A DNA stretch of 64,000 nucleotides. Source: Parapedobacter tibetensis. GTDB taxonomy: Bacteria; Bacteroidota; Bacteroidia; Sphingobacteriales; Sphingobacteriaceae. The stretch's first letter is position 1. Every line of letters starts with the position of its first letter. The notes under the pieces were generated by a model, which worked only from the letters and a program-made list of their open reading frames with translations, did not search any database and had not been told where the DNA came from. Below are positions 17,801-28,300 of this stretch, one piece after another. The stretch is taken from the NCBI RefSeq assembly GCF_024704835.1, contig NZ_JAMXBE010000013.1, positions 1 to 64,000 on the forward strand. The letters run 5' to 3'. The position numbers were made by a program, and so were the translations under genes.

Positions 17801-20800
17801 TTATTCTATTCGTTGCAGGCTTGCTCCCATCAACCCAATGACCACATCATTGGCCAACGCCTGCAACTCCAGCGATTGCAGTTCTTTATCGGGATTGAGT
17901 GGTAAATCCAATACCGTTGCAGCACCGCCATCGATAGCCCGTTGGGTGAACCCCTTGATTTCTGTATACTGCGTTGCTTCCCGGGTTATTTTGCCCGTCT
18001 TCAGATGGACACGGTAAGGATGCGGGGCTCCGGTATCAAATGCGTATCCATCGTTATAGAAATCCTGTTCGATGGGCCACCAATTTTCTGGATTCCTCAG
18101 TGCCAACCGGTCAATGGAACCATCGTTGTACCGTATGCTGATTACCGCATTATCCAATTGGCTCTGCATTGGGTTCGTAGATCCCGCCATTAATAAATAG
18201 ACGTGATTGGCTTTTCCCGATAATGGAATAGCTAAGGAATCCGGATAGTTATCCCATTTGGAGACAAACGCGATATTAGCACCTTCAGCGGCACCCGTGG
18301 TTTGTATGGGAACTCCACCGGGTAGCTTGATTTCATTGTGCTCGCCAGCGAGTTCGCGGATTCCGCTATCATCTATATGAGCTTCCGTAAGGGGATAGCA
18401 CCAGTTGCCAATCCCTTGCCATGGCAACTGCAATGTGGGGGAGGTTGGCCGCGGCGATAAATACTGGTTCTTGAAAATTTGATCAACACGGTCATTGAAT
18501 ATGCCATCCATAGGAACCGCTTCATAAGAAGCCGGAGCTGCCGCTATCGCGTTCCAATGTTGGATATGTTTTTGCGCGACAACCGCTCCGGTTTCATCGA
18601 CAATGCGAATGGTGTTTGTCCCCCAAATCACCCCGTTTCGATGCACAAGATGTTCCACTTTCCCTTGTGCGTGAATCGTGATGGTTTCCTGATAATCTCC
18701 CTTATCTTCATTTACCAGCACGGTCAGCCTCTTTTCTGCTCCATGATTGACAATCGTAAGGTGAAGATCTGCTCCATCTTGCTCCCGATCGCTCAGCAGC
18801 TGTACCTCTGGGATGACATGGAGATCAATCGGTTTCAACCAAGAAAATTCTCCTTGGCTTAACCGGACAAAAAACGTTTTATTCCCAGTTGTCTTAATCG
18901 CCCCCGACCAGGCATTCCCTTCCATGTGGGTATGAGCCAGTACCTGCTGCGGGTCATCAATGTGATCAACGGAAGCTCCGGGAAAATCCAAAGTAAATGC
19001 GGCATTGGGGAAGATAACCGCTGGCAATTCTGGTTCTACTATCGTTTCCGAAGACCATTCTAACGCTACCCGGTAGGTTTCAGAAGGATCCGCCTCAATC
19101 ACAATCATTGGTCTCCCAATGGCATCGGACAGGTTATGCCATACCGCTTCAACGCCATTCACCTTGGCCGCTATCAAACTTGCCCCGCGAACATTGACTT
19201 TTAAGCATAAGGCCATCTGCTGCCCGAAGCCCGGCTGGATTTCAAACACTTCATGTTTTCCATTCCGATCATACTGAAAGGAGATATGAGGGAGTTCCAA
19301 TGATGCACTATCCCATTGCTCGGGAAAACCGGGCTGGATAGTCAACACCTTGTTGATTGCATTGGGTTTAATGCCAAACAGTCCTTCTACCACCGTCCTC
19401 GCCGCTATACCGATCGGATCCCCAAAATCACGGTAAAGCTGCCCTCTCCGCGCATCATAAAATGATAGCTGCTGGAATCCTCCGGGGCTGGCCCCCAAAT
19501 ACAGGCTTTCAATGATGTTGCTGCGCCATAGTCGATATGCTTCCTCCGGTCTATTACCCTGCCAGTAGGCGATCGTAGTATGCAGTACTTCTGCCAAGGC
19601 CACATTGTTTACCGACCAGGTGTATGGCTGCCAATTGGTTGTAGAAAGTGTATATAATGAAGTGTCTGCCAATCCATTGGCGCGAACAGGGATATGTGGG
19701 ATATGATTGTCGACATATCGTAAGGCTTGATAAGCCATCATGGGATCCGGCACTTCGGAATCAATGGTATGGTAAATGGTCCACAGTCCGGGCCAGGAAT
19801 GGAGCAATTGGTTGCCCAACAAATCCTGGTATTCGGCATACCACCCTTTTTCCGGTATCCATAGCCGTTCATTCACGGCTTTATGGATCTTTTCTGCCTC
19901 TTGGCGATATGGGGTCGGGTCTTCACCAAACCAGCTGGCGACGTCCGCCGCAATCCGATTCGCCCGATAATTATACGCCGAAGTGTGTGCGACACCACCT
20001 CCGCTATATTGCAAACCATCGCTGGCCCAGATGGCACAGTATGCATCGTACAATCCATCACCGTCCATATCGAAATTGCGTTTCTCCCAAGCAAGGTGAC
20101 GCTTGATGGAGGGCCACATCTTACGCATGAAAGCGGTATCTCCGGTCCAATTAACATGGTTGAGCACCTGATCGAAAAATACCAGGTTCATATCATAATG
20201 GTGGGGCCTACTGTTATCGTTGGGGTTGCGGGAGATGTAACCGCTGGAAAACATGGCTGTGCCCATTTCCTCGAGGTGACGGGCGAGGTGCAGTGCGGTA
20301 TCCATCACCACCGGAGCGGTTTCCGGCGCCGTCACCTGCGAGTTGGCGTAGCTCTCGAAATGCCTCCGTGCCCGATCACTCCAGCCCAAGACATCACCCG
20401 CATAGGCCCCACGCCAGGCATTCAGGCGCATGCGCCAAGCCACCGCGCCATGCAGAAACGTGGGATCTTCCCAGATCGCATCGGCCGCTGTGGACAGCGC
20501 TCCGCCCAGCGTGTTGATAAACGGATCGGGGGTCTTGATTTTTACCCGACCAGCCAGCGTCCTTCGAGCATTCTCCGCTTCACGGAATGCGATTTCTGCA
20601 TCCGTGTTTGGTTGCGCCCCACCATCGCCAGTACGTACCAAAAAATAATAAGTTGTAGCTGATTGAAGCTTGAGGTCCGATAGCAGCACGGGGGTATCTG
20701 AACTCGATGATCCAAGAAGTGCCGCTGGTGTAGCCAGGGCATTCGCATCGCCAAGACGCAGCATACCCTGATCGGGAAACATACCCCATAGCTGCTGCTG

Positions 20801-21451
20801 TCCGCGACGGCCGTGTACATAGCTAAGTTCAAACACTTGACCGGCTATCGCATAGGTATTGCCTTCGCAGTATGCTGGATGCAGGTAAAAACCCGATTCC
20901 GGGTCTGCTCCGATATCCCCTCCCCTGCTGAACGTTTTGCCGTTGGCTCCGCCAAAAACGGACACGAGTCTCAAATCTCGGGGAATTGTTCCTTCCACAT
21001 GCGCCTTCAGCACCATCCCCTCACCATCGGCCAAGGCCAGTACCTGCACGTGCAGTTCCGCGTCGCCCAACAAGGAGTCTCGAATGCGATACAGCATGGT
21101 ACCCGGCCGGTAACGCGCTTCGATCGATTGCGCGTTGATTACCCATTTGCTTTGCGATTCATCGACCAAGCCGAACTGGAGGTTACCGCCTACACCGGGC
21201 AGATACAATGCAAATTCGGGTAAATCGCCCGCCTCCACACGAAATGCGGTGTTGGTACCATAGAGTGCCCTGTTGAATCGCCTGTTCCCATTTTGGATTA
21301 CAAAATCTTCGCCATCTGGAAGATACCTTACCTCCCGCGGCAGGTTATGCCAAAAGCGTTGCTGGGCTACCGCCTCCGCAACGCTACACAGCAAACAGCA
21401 ACCCCAAACCAGAGTAAAAACAATGACATACCAGTTCTTTATACTCTCCAT
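17801..21451 (-). CDS. DUF4450-like large secreted six-hairpin protein
   Basis: 1216 residues with a signal peptide (cleavage near AEAVAQQ, residue 30). The N-terminal 300 residues are beta-rich (LPREVRYLPDGEDFVIQNGNR cut short here; NRALYGTNTAFRVEAGDLPEFALYLPG follows). The centre (about 310-730) is an (alpha/alpha)6-type region with GAVAWRMRLNAWRGAY, DMDGDGLYDAYCAIWAS, NWQPYTWSVNNVALAEV and GASPGGFQQLSFYDARRG. Two or more beta-sandwich modules follow (about 770-1216). From memory it resembles the DUF4450 group found beside rhamnogalacturonan genes in Bacteroidetes; I could not verify this. The DMDGDGLYD loop may bind calcium. Four bases separate it from the GH28 gene upstream, so it is in the same operon. 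Activity unknown. Confidence 0.7.
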   Translation of the reverse strand: MESIKNWYVIVFTLVWGCCLLCSVAEAVAQQRFWHNLPREVRYLPDGEDFVIQNGNRRFNRALYGTNTAFRVEAGDLPEFALYLPGVGGNLQFGLVDESQSKWVINAQSIEARYRPGTMLYRIRDSLLGDAELHVQVLALADGEGMVLKAHVEGTIPRDLRLVSVFGGANGKTFSRGGDIGADPESGFYLHPAYCEGNTYAIAGQVFELSYVHGRRGQQQLWGMFPDQGMLRLGDANALATPAALLGSSSSDTPVLLSDLKLQSATTYYFLVRTGDGGAQPNTDAEIAFREAENARRTLAGRVKIKTPDPFINTLGGALSTAADAIWEDPTFLHGAVAWRMRLNAWRGAYAGDVLGWSDRARRHFESYANSQVTAPETAPVVMDTALHLARHLEEMGTAMFSSGYISRNPNDNSRPHHYDMNLVFFDQVLNHVNWTGDTAFMRKMWPSIKRHLAWEKRNFDMDGDGLYDAYCAIWASDGLQYSGGGVAHTSAYNYRANRIAADVASWFGEDPTPYRQEAEKIHKAVNERLWIPEKGWYAEYQDLLGNQLLHSWPGLWTIYHTIDSEVPDPMMAYQALRYVDNHIPHIPVRANGLADTSLYTLSTTNWQPYTWSVNNVALAEVLHTTIAYWQGNRPEEAYRLWRSNIIESLYLGASPGGFQQLSFYDARRGQLYRDFGDPIGIAARTVVEGLFGIKPNAINKVLTIQPGFPEQWDSASLELPHISFQYDRNGKHEVFEIQPGFGQQMALCLKVNVRGASLIAAKVNGVEAVWHNLSDAIGRPMIVIEADPSETYRVALEWSSETIVEPELPAVIFPNAAFTLDFPGASVDHIDDPQQVLAHTHMEGNAWSGAIKTTGNKTFFVRLSQGEFSWLKPIDLHVIPEVQLLSDREQDGADLHLTIVNHGAEKRLTVLVNEDKGDYQETITIHAQGKVEHLVHRNGVIWGTNTIRIVDETGAVVAQKHIQHWNAIAAAPASYEAVPMDGIFNDRVDQIFKNQYLSPRPTSPTLQLPWQGIGNWCYPLTEAHIDDSGIRELAGEHNEIKLPGGVPIQTTGAAEGANIAFVSKWDNYPDSLAIPLSGKANHVYLLMAGSTNPMQSQLDNAVISIRYNDGSIDRLALRNPENWWPIEQDFYNDGYAFDTGAPHPYRVHLKTGKITREATQYTEIKGFTQRAIDGGAATVLDLPLNPDKELQSLELQALANDVVIGLMGASLQRIE

Positions 21452-21454
21452 TGC

Positions 21455-22900
21455 CTATTTAAACTCCTCCGTTTTCTCCAGGCTTTTCTCATCCATATCC
21501 ACATTCTCCATCGTCATGTTACGCACATTGTTTGCTTTTATGGGTGTGCGCACGCCGTGCATGGTCGAATTGACCATCCTGAAATCCTGCACGGGTGATT
21601 CTTCGTAAGCATTGATCAATATGCCATATTTTCCGCCACGCTCCACCTCCATATTTTCCACCCATATATTGCGGATGGTAGGGAGAAAATCCCCTGGCTT
21701 CTCGTAAAACATATTGAACCGCACTGCAGCCTCTTTATAGGTGCCCACCTTCGTATCCTTCATGAAAATATGCTCAATAATGCCGCCTCTACTGGAACTG
21801 GTCTTCAAGCGTAATACCCTATCCAGCTGCGGACTATCCATTGTGTTGTTCAGGGCAAAGATGTTCCGTGCACCGCCAGATACTTCGCTGCCGATAACCA
21901 CCCCACCGTGCCCGTCTTTCATGTAGCAATGTTCAATGATGATGTTTTCCGAAGGTATTCCAATCCGGCGTCCATCACCATCGCGTCCCGACTTGATGGC
22001 AATGCAATCGTCGCCCGTATCGAAGTAACAGTGGCTAATCAGCACATTCTTGCTCGACTCTGGATTGCAGCCGTCATTATTCGGGCCATGGGAGATTACC
22101 TTCACGTGCTCCACAATGACATTTTCGCATAAGACAGGATTGATATTCCACATGGGTGAATTGATTACTTTCACATCCGCAATCCTGACGTTTTTACAGA
22201 GATATGGCTGTATGAAATTCGGCCTTAAGTAATAGCCGTCGCCAAACACACGGGTCTTTGGGTCGGTCTGCTGATCGTTGAGCACATGCAGGGAATCGCG
22301 CGCCACCTTTTGGTAGCCGATGTGTTTACGCCCGCCGAAACGTTCAGCCCCATTCCACCACCACCAATGGTTATTGTCGGCATTACCGTCTAAGGTACCG
22401 ATGCCAGTGATGGCGATATTCTCTTCGCCGTAAGCATAGATCAAGGCTGAATAGTTGATCAATTCCATCCCTTCCCAGCGGGTGAAAACCATGGGATATT
22501 GCGTGCTATCGCGGCTAAACAAGATCGTGGTGCTATCCGCCAAGTGGAGGTTCACATTGCTCTTCAGGTAGATGGCTCCTGTCAAAAACGTTCCAAAAGG
22601 CACCACCACGCGCCCTCCCCCACTGGTATGGCATGTTTCAATAGCCTTCTTGAATGCCTCCGTATTTAGTGTCGTGCCGTCACCAACTGCCCCAAAATCC
22701 GTTATCACAAAATCGCGGTCTGGAAACGTTGGTGCGCTGATCTGCTGCCGAACCCGTTCCAGTTCGGCCAGAGGCTCGTCTACGGAGTGCCAAGGGGTGT
22801 AATCCGCTATATCCTGATGTTTGGCATCATGACAAGCCGTTGATAAAAAAACCAGTAGTAAGGAAAGTACGGGAAGCTGCTTGAAAAAGGATAGTCTCAT
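21455..22900 (-). CDS. GH28 polygalacturonase-type lipoprotein
   Basis: 481 residues with a lipoprotein signal (VFLSTACHD). Right-handed beta-helix enzyme of family GH28, which hydrolyses alpha-1,4 links of galacturonan or galacturonate-rhamnose bonds of RG-I. Signature elements: FGAVGDGTTLNTEAF at the start of the helix, GPNNDG near residue 271, DTGDDCIAIKSG near 293 (catalytic Asp pair), GHGGVVIGSE and RLKTSSSRGG. Exo or endo mode cannot be read. It lies 6 bp downstream of a second GH28 gene and is presumably co-transcribed; the lipid anchor suggests periplasmic or surface location. Confidence 0.93.
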   Translation of the reverse strand: MRLSFFKQLPVLSLLLVFLSTACHDAKHQDIADYTPWHSVDEPLAELERVRQQISAPTFPDRDFVITDFGAVGDGTTLNTEAFKKAIETCHTSGGGRVVVPFGTFLTGAIYLKSNVNLHLADSTTILFSRDSTQYPMVFTRWEGMELINYSALIYAYGEENIAITGIGTLDGNADNNHWWWWNGAERFGGRKHIGYQKVARDSLHVLNDQQTDPKTRVFGDGYYLRPNFIQPYLCKNVRIADVKVINSPMWNINPVLCENVIVEHVKVISHGPNNDGCNPESSKNVLISHCYFDTGDDCIAIKSGRDGDGRRIGIPSENIIIEHCYMKDGHGGVVIGSEVSGGARNIFALNNTMDSPQLDRVLRLKTSSSRGGIIEHIFMKDTKVGTYKEAAVRFNMFYEKPGDFLPTIRNIWVENMEVERGGKYGILINAYEESPVQDFRMVNSTMHGVRTPIKANNVRNMTMENVDMDEKSLEKTEEFK

Positions 22901-22906
22901 GAGTTT

Positions 22907-24325
22907 TTAAAGTTCAACGTTGTCTGAATCGGTGATTTTCAGCGGATTGCCATCGGCTGCCTCAATGACCACCTGGTCAAACGACCAATCTTTGGCATGC
23001 TGTATCTTGCCCGCCTCGCGGGCACGGATCTGTATGGCCTTCAAATGGAAACCCTGCAAAGGTTTTTCCACCAACCCATCAGCAAAAATTGCCTTGCGTG
23101 CGTCTTGGCAATTCACTTGGTCAATGTAGATGTTCCTGAATGTAGGGATTCCGCGGCTCGCTGGCAACACCGGCTCCAGCATGGCCCGCCAGTGATCCGG
23201 CAGTGTGCGGTAGTCATAGCCTTCGGGCAATTCGGAATAGCTGTAAGATGGGTTCCAATTGGGCGTTATTTCTATGGCCACGCCCACGCTGTCCATCGTG
23301 ATATTTTGGAGGTAAATATCCTCCACTACGCCACCTCGGTTGCGGGCCGATTTAAACCGGATGCCCACTTTGGTCCCTTGCGCCTTGAGGTTGCGTGCCA
23401 TGATGTAGCGCATCCCACCGGAAGTCTCGCTGCCAAATGTAATCAGTCCTCCGCCTTTACGGGAAATGCAATTTTGGATGAGCACGTATTCCGTAGGGCG
23501 GTTTATGCGCAGGCCATCCCAATCCCTGCCGGATTTGATACAGAAATTATCGTCGTTGCAGTCGATATCGGCGTTCTGTACCAATATCCAAGAGGAGGAG
23601 TCGATATCGATACCATCCGTACTCGGGCCATGCCCTCCGATATTATTTTGTACAGTAATGCCATCTATCGTCACATAAGAGGAATAAAGAATGTGTACCG
23701 TCCAGAAACCCGCTCTCCTGAAGGTGATATCTTCAATGAGGATATCCCAACATCCATCCACCAGTAGTGTACGGGGGCGCTTGGCGTCATAGTCGACGAT
23801 CCACCGCAGTTTTTTAGATTCATATTCCTTGCGTAAGGCCCAATATGCATCCCAAAACGGTTTACCCTGCCCATCGATGATGCCTTTGCCGGTTACAGCC
23901 GCATTGCGCTGACCAATAATATTAACCAATGCAGCAGGCCATAGCATTTCTACACCCGCTACACGGGTCCATATTTCGGGATAGTCCTTCAGATCTTGGC
24001 TTCCCAACAATTCCACGCCCTCATCGATATGCAGTTGCACGTTGGATTTCAGAAATATGGAGCCGGTGTGGTAACTGCCTTTATCAAAGACCACCTTACC
24101 TCCACCTTCGGCGGCACAGGCATTCACCGCGCGTTGTATTGCCTCGGTGTTCAACGTCTCGCCATCGGCAACCGCACCATAGTCGTTTGCCCGGAAGGTC
24201 TGTTCAGGGATGTCCAAGTTGCGGATGCCTACATGGGTTATCCAATCGGGATCATCGGCATGGGCCGTCATAGCAAAAATGCAACATATCAGGAAAGAGA
24301 GCAGTGTCCGTGAAAAAGCTATCAT
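22907..24325 (-). CDS. GH28 polygalacturonase-type enzyme, secreted
   Basis: 472 residues with a signal peptide (ICCIFAMTAHAD) and no lipobox, unlike its neighbour. GH28 landmarks are YGAVADGETLNTEAIQ, GPSTDGIDIDSS near residue 230, DCNDDNFCIKSGRD near 258, GGGLITFGSE and RFKSARNRGG. It differs clearly from the adjacent GH28 (extra aromatic segment WNPSYSYSELPEGYDY near residue 350), so the two probably have different substrates, for example galacturonan versus RG-I oligosaccharides. It is the first gene of the rhamnose operon; the candidate promoter lies about 33 bp upstream. Confidence 0.92.
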   Translation of the reverse strand: MIAFSRTLLSFLICCIFAMTAHADDPDWITHVGIRNLDIPEQTFRANDYGAVADGETLNTEAIQRAVNACAAEGGGKVVFDKGSYHTGSIFLKSNVQLHIDEGVELLGSQDLKDYPEIWTRVAGVEMLWPAALVNIIGQRNAAVTGKGIIDGQGKPFWDAYWALRKEYESKKLRWIVDYDAKRPRTLLVDGCWDILIEDITFRRAGFWTVHILYSSYVTIDGITVQNNIGGHGPSTDGIDIDSSSWILVQNADIDCNDDNFCIKSGRDWDGLRINRPTEYVLIQNCISRKGGGLITFGSETSGGMRYIMARNLKAQGTKVGIRFKSARNRGGVVEDIYLQNITMDSVGVAIEITPNWNPSYSYSELPEGYDYRTLPDHWRAMLEPVLPASRGIPTFRNIYIDQVNCQDARKAIFADGLVEKPLQGFHLKAIQIRAREAGKIQHAKDWSFDQVVIEAADGNPLKITDSDNVEL

Positions 24326-24364
24326 TGATTATTTAACTTTATATTGGTTTTACCTAGCAAGTAT

Positions 24365-24413
24365 ACAAACCGTACTTTGGTTAACCGTCCTGAACAAACC
24401 CGAACTGGGTTAA
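24365..24413 (-). promoter_or_regulatory. Promoter with two overlapping palindromic operator-like sites
   Basis: Read on the - strand, TTTG (24398-24395) and TACGGTTTG (24374-24366), 20 bp apart, approximate the Bacteroidetes -33 TTTG and -7 TAnnTTTG boxes (one extra base in the -7 box). Each box lies inside a palindrome. On the + strand these are AACC-N7-GGTT at 24368-24382 and AACCC-N5-GGGTT at 24397-24411, with shared flanks ACAAACC and GGTTAA at a 29-bp period. This arrangement suits repression of the GH28-to-GntR operon by a dimeric regulator; the operon's own GntR protein is the obvious candidate (inference). Confidence 0.5.
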
Positions 24414-24434
24414 TTCCAATGAAATCGTTACAAT

Positions 24435-24460
24435 AAAAAAGGGCATGAACTGTTCTGCCC
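24435..24460 (-). terminator. Rho-independent terminator after the PUL porP gene
   Basis: On the - strand, directly after the TAA at 24465-24463, GGGCA and TGCCC (with inner GAA/TTC) form a hairpin over 24460-24441, followed by six T (24440-24435). It ends the nine-gene operon that starts at 46730. Confidence 0.75.
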
Positions 24461-24462
24461 AT

Positions 24463-25365
24463 TTATTTCTTCAACCCCCACCCCAACCCCACCTCAAATG
24501 CATTGCCGGCATAGCGGCTCAGCGAAGAGGTTTCCATGCTATACATACCCAGCAACTGCAGGTTTCCCAAGCTTACACCGAAACCCGCAGACGCATTATT
24601 TGACGTGTGGTAAAGCCCGAGGATCCGGAAGTGTTCGGCAAAGTGGAAATCCACGCCCAAATCCAGCACATTATCCGTGCCTCGCATGCCGCGGAAACAA
24701 ACCTTGGGCACCAACGTGATGTCGCTTTTCTCGACATCAAGCGGCACAGCATAGCTAACGGCTGAGAAGAACAGCGGGCTATTTACCAATTGGCGGTTGT
24801 CATCCCGTGTGTTGCGTACGATGTCGCTCATCGAAAATTCTATAGTCAACTGTTGGCGGGTATAAGCCAGCCCGAAGTTAGCATCGAGCTCCGTACCCCT
24901 GTCGTTGTAGGAAGCCAGCACGGGGTCATACCCTTCGGCGGTCACCTTGGTCATATCCAGTCTGCTGCGCGAAAGTGACATCGCCACACCGAAATGGATG
25001 TGTTGGTCATTTGCGGCTATCGGCAGGTGATAGGCATAGCCCAATGCTCCGCCCGTATGCCGCACGGATCCCACCGAGCTGTTATTCAGCACCAATCCAA
25101 TTCCCGACCGGCCAAAGCCATGGTCTGCGGAAAATGCTTGGTTCTTAGGCGCACCGGGCATTGAATTTGCCGTTGCCCTCACCGCAAGGTTCAGCTTGGT
25201 GCCACCATCTGCACCCGCCAATGCCGTGTTAAATAGGTACGGATTTTGGAAATATCCTGTACCCATGGGCGACAATTGCGCCAGGGACGACAATACACCA
25301 GCTCCCATCACCCAGAAGACTAGGGCAGCGAAATACCGGCTTATTTTTTTAATCTGCTCGTTCAT
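24463..25365 (-). CDS. PorP/SprF family type IX secretion membrane protein (PUL-associated)
   Basis: 300 residues. Signal peptide (ALVFWVMGAGVLSSLAQ), the family's N-terminal pattern (GYFQNPYLFNTALAGADGG) and a beta-barrel-like remainder ending in FEVGLGWGLKK. Last gene of the 24463-46730 operon, 14 bp after the CHU_C-carrying pectate lyase gene. Members of this family are needed for secretion of type B T9SS cargo, so the likely role is a dedicated outer-membrane partner for the 2100-residue lyase. This is inference from gene order and from sprB-sprF. It is only distantly similar to the PorP/SprF at 5779-6795. Confidence 0.85.
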   Translation of the reverse strand: MNEQIKKISRYFAALVFWVMGAGVLSSLAQLSPMGTGYFQNPYLFNTALAGADGGTKLNLAVRATANSMPGAPKNQAFSADHGFGRSGIGLVLNNSSVGSVRHTGGALGYAYHLPIAANDQHIHFGVAMSLSRSRLDMTKVTAEGYDPVLASYNDRGTELDANFGLAYTRQQLTIEFSMSDIVRNTRDDNRQLVNSPLFFSAVSYAVPLDVEKSDITLVPKVCFRGMRGTDNVLDLGVDFHFAEHFRILGLYHTSNNASAGFGVSLGNLQLLGMYSMETSSLSRYAGNAFEVGLGWGLKK

Positions 25366-25379
25366 GTCAGCTTCTTTTA

Positions 25380-28300
25380 TTACCTATTTTCCCTTACAAT
25401 ATTGATATATCCTCTTTGCGTTTCCCGCCCACTGTCAAACGTGATGATGTAATAGTAGGTTCCTTCCGCCAGTGGTTTTCCTTGGTAGGTGCCATTCCAA
25501 TCGTTTTGGTAGTTCTTAGTCTGATAAAGCACCCTTCCCGATATGTCGAAGACTTTCACGTCGTTGCCAGCATATAGCTCGATATTTTTGACCATCCAAG
25601 TATCGTTGATGCCATCTCCGTTAGGTGTCACTACGTTGGTCACGGCGAGTTCCTCCGGCTCAAACACTGTGATGGTGATTGATGTTTCGTCTTCGCAACC
25701 CAACGGATTAGTGGCCTTTACCACGTAAGTGGTGGTGACCTGTGGGTGAACGGTTAATATGTCGGTAGCACCTATTACTTGGTCATCGAAATGCCAAGTC
25801 ATTGCAAAATTTCCACGGGCATTATTCCTGACCGTGAGTCTCACCTCCTCTCCCTTTTCCACGCGATCTTTATCGGCTAAGATGCTGATATCCGGATTAG
25901 CGGATACCTCTAGTGTAAACGTTTGGCTATAGGTATCTTGGCCTCCATTCGCCGTACCTCCATTGTCCTTGGCGATTATCGAGACAGTTATCTGATCGTG
26001 GATGCCCGCCTTGGGCGTATAATGCAAGTAGGCTACTCCATCCTCGGGTTGCGTAATCGACAAGGAATGGAACATGCGCGATGGATTGGCGTTCACCGAC
26101 AATTCTACAGTCTGATCCATCTCACGGCCGGGATTGATACCCGAAATCTGGATAACGCGTTCCTCCGGACTGTAGCAATGTTCTACCGGTGCCACCACGT
26201 CAAACGATGGTAGCCTGTTCACAAAATTCACCAGTACTTGGATCGTCTGCTCGTCGCTTTCGCCCGCACCATTGCTGACCCGGACTTTCAATTCCAAAAT
26301 ACGTCCTTCTTCGAATACGAAATCCGCCGAATCGCTGATCGCTAACTCCCCGGTTTCGGCATCCAGCTTGAATGCGTCGGCTCCATTGCCGTTTACGTCT
26401 ACATTCTCCGTAACCCGCCAGTCAAAGAGGGTCTCCCCTTCTGGATTGTCAGCGGTCAACTGGGCGATAACGGTATGCGCTGGGCTGAACTCGTTCACCT
26501 CGTGCACGACATCATTGTGGATGACGGGTATCGATTTGGCTTCGGTTACAAAACTCCACGTTTCGCCCGTTACCATATCTCCATCCAACAATGCATCAAC
26601 GCGCCAGAAATACGTAGCTCCAAATTCCAAGGGTTCTGGAACGGTATACGATTCGCCCGTGATTCCTTCAGCTATGGTAACCAAGTCGTTTTCATCCGTA
26701 CCCAAGTGAAGCGTATAGGCAGTGGCCACTCCTTCCCATACGAAGGTAGCGCCAGCGACCGGAAAATCGATCGTGCCGTCTGCCGGGCTGATATACGTCA
26801 CCGCCTTCACTATCGGTTTGCCTTCAAATATTCGTTTCACCTCGTCGTCATTCAAAACCCGCGCATATACCTTAAGGTCATCAAACCGACCGGTATAAGG
26901 GGCTGTGCCTCTTTCCAAGTTCGACAACTCCAAAGCCCCGACATTCCCAATAATCAAGTCAGTACCTTCACCGATGCCGGACAGTGCCTTCGTAATTGAC
27001 TGCTCGTTCACCAATTCCCCGTCACGGTATATCTTCAGCCGCTTATTTTCCGCATCGCGGATGGCTACCACATGAACCCACTCGCCCGAGAAAAACGGAA
27101 CACCATCGACCTGTATCTCATCTTTACCTCCGCCATTGGCGTCGTTGTCATCATCGATGGCAAAGCGGAGTTGCTTATTTTTCAGCTCGATATTATATCG
27201 CTTGCCGGTAGCCCCTGTCGACTCGTTGCGGCCTATGGATCCTTTGCACAGCAAATATGCACTTGAGTTGTTGTCTTGTGGAAGATTCGCACTGGTACCC
27301 TGTACCCAAAACGACAGTGTAAATGAACTATTGTCAAAGGTCAATTGTTGCGCGGCAGGCACACGCCATCCCCCCCGCTCGGTATTGTCTTTAAAGTCCA
27401 GTGCACCGGCATACTTGCCTTCGGTTATCCAAGGGGTAGCGCCGATGTTGTCCAAATCACCATGGTTTGCGTAGGCAGTTGCATCGTCAGTCACCAACCC
27501 CAGGCCTTCATCCAAGCGGTAATGCGCCACGAGGTCGGACTCCACTATTGGAGGTGAAAACAATGCAGCGACCTCTTCCGGTGTCAGCGCGTAGTTATAC
27601 AGCTGTACATCATCCAGGTAGTCCCGGTAAGGCCGGCTTTCTGCCGAGTTGCCGATCAGTAAGTCCAAATCGGCTTGCGCAATCCCACCAATGGTGCCGT
27701 CGTTCCCTTCTTTGGCCAGCTGCCCGTCCACGTACAATAATAGTTTCTGCGCATCGCGGTCGCGAACTGCCACCACATGTTTCCATTCCCCACTGTACAG
27801 GTCGATATCCGCCACATCGGCATAGATATCACTCTTCACGATGTTATCATCCACAGCAAACACCAAACGGTTGCTGTGGTTCAATTGAATACCGTACCAC
27901 TTGCCCACGCCGCCGAAGGTACCCTTCTGGATGAGGTAGGCATTCTGTGCCGAGGGCGTATACGTATTTTCGGTAGCCCGCATCCACAGCGAGATGGTAA
28001 AGGAATTTTCGTCAAATGCGTTCTGGCTGGCTGCTGGCACCACAATAGCACCAGTCGGAGTGGTCGCATCAAACTTGATGGCTCCACCGCGCTGGCCATC
28101 GGAAACCCATGGGTCGCTGCCAAAATCCTGCAACACGCCGTGGTTGCCGTACGGGCTGGTATCGTACACTGCCGTGCCCGAGGTTTCATCCAGCCGGTAA
28201 TGCGCCACCAATCCGGGTTCCTCTTTATTTTCAAACAACGCCACGATTTCCTCGGGCGTCAATGCATAGTTGTACAGCCTCACCTCGTCCAAGTCATCAC

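Noticed and set aside
19883-20662. 259-residue + strand frame
   Set aside because: Antisense to the DUF4450-like gene; no recognisable domain. The same applies to 22997-23767 and 28992-29882, antisense to GH28 and the pectate lyase.
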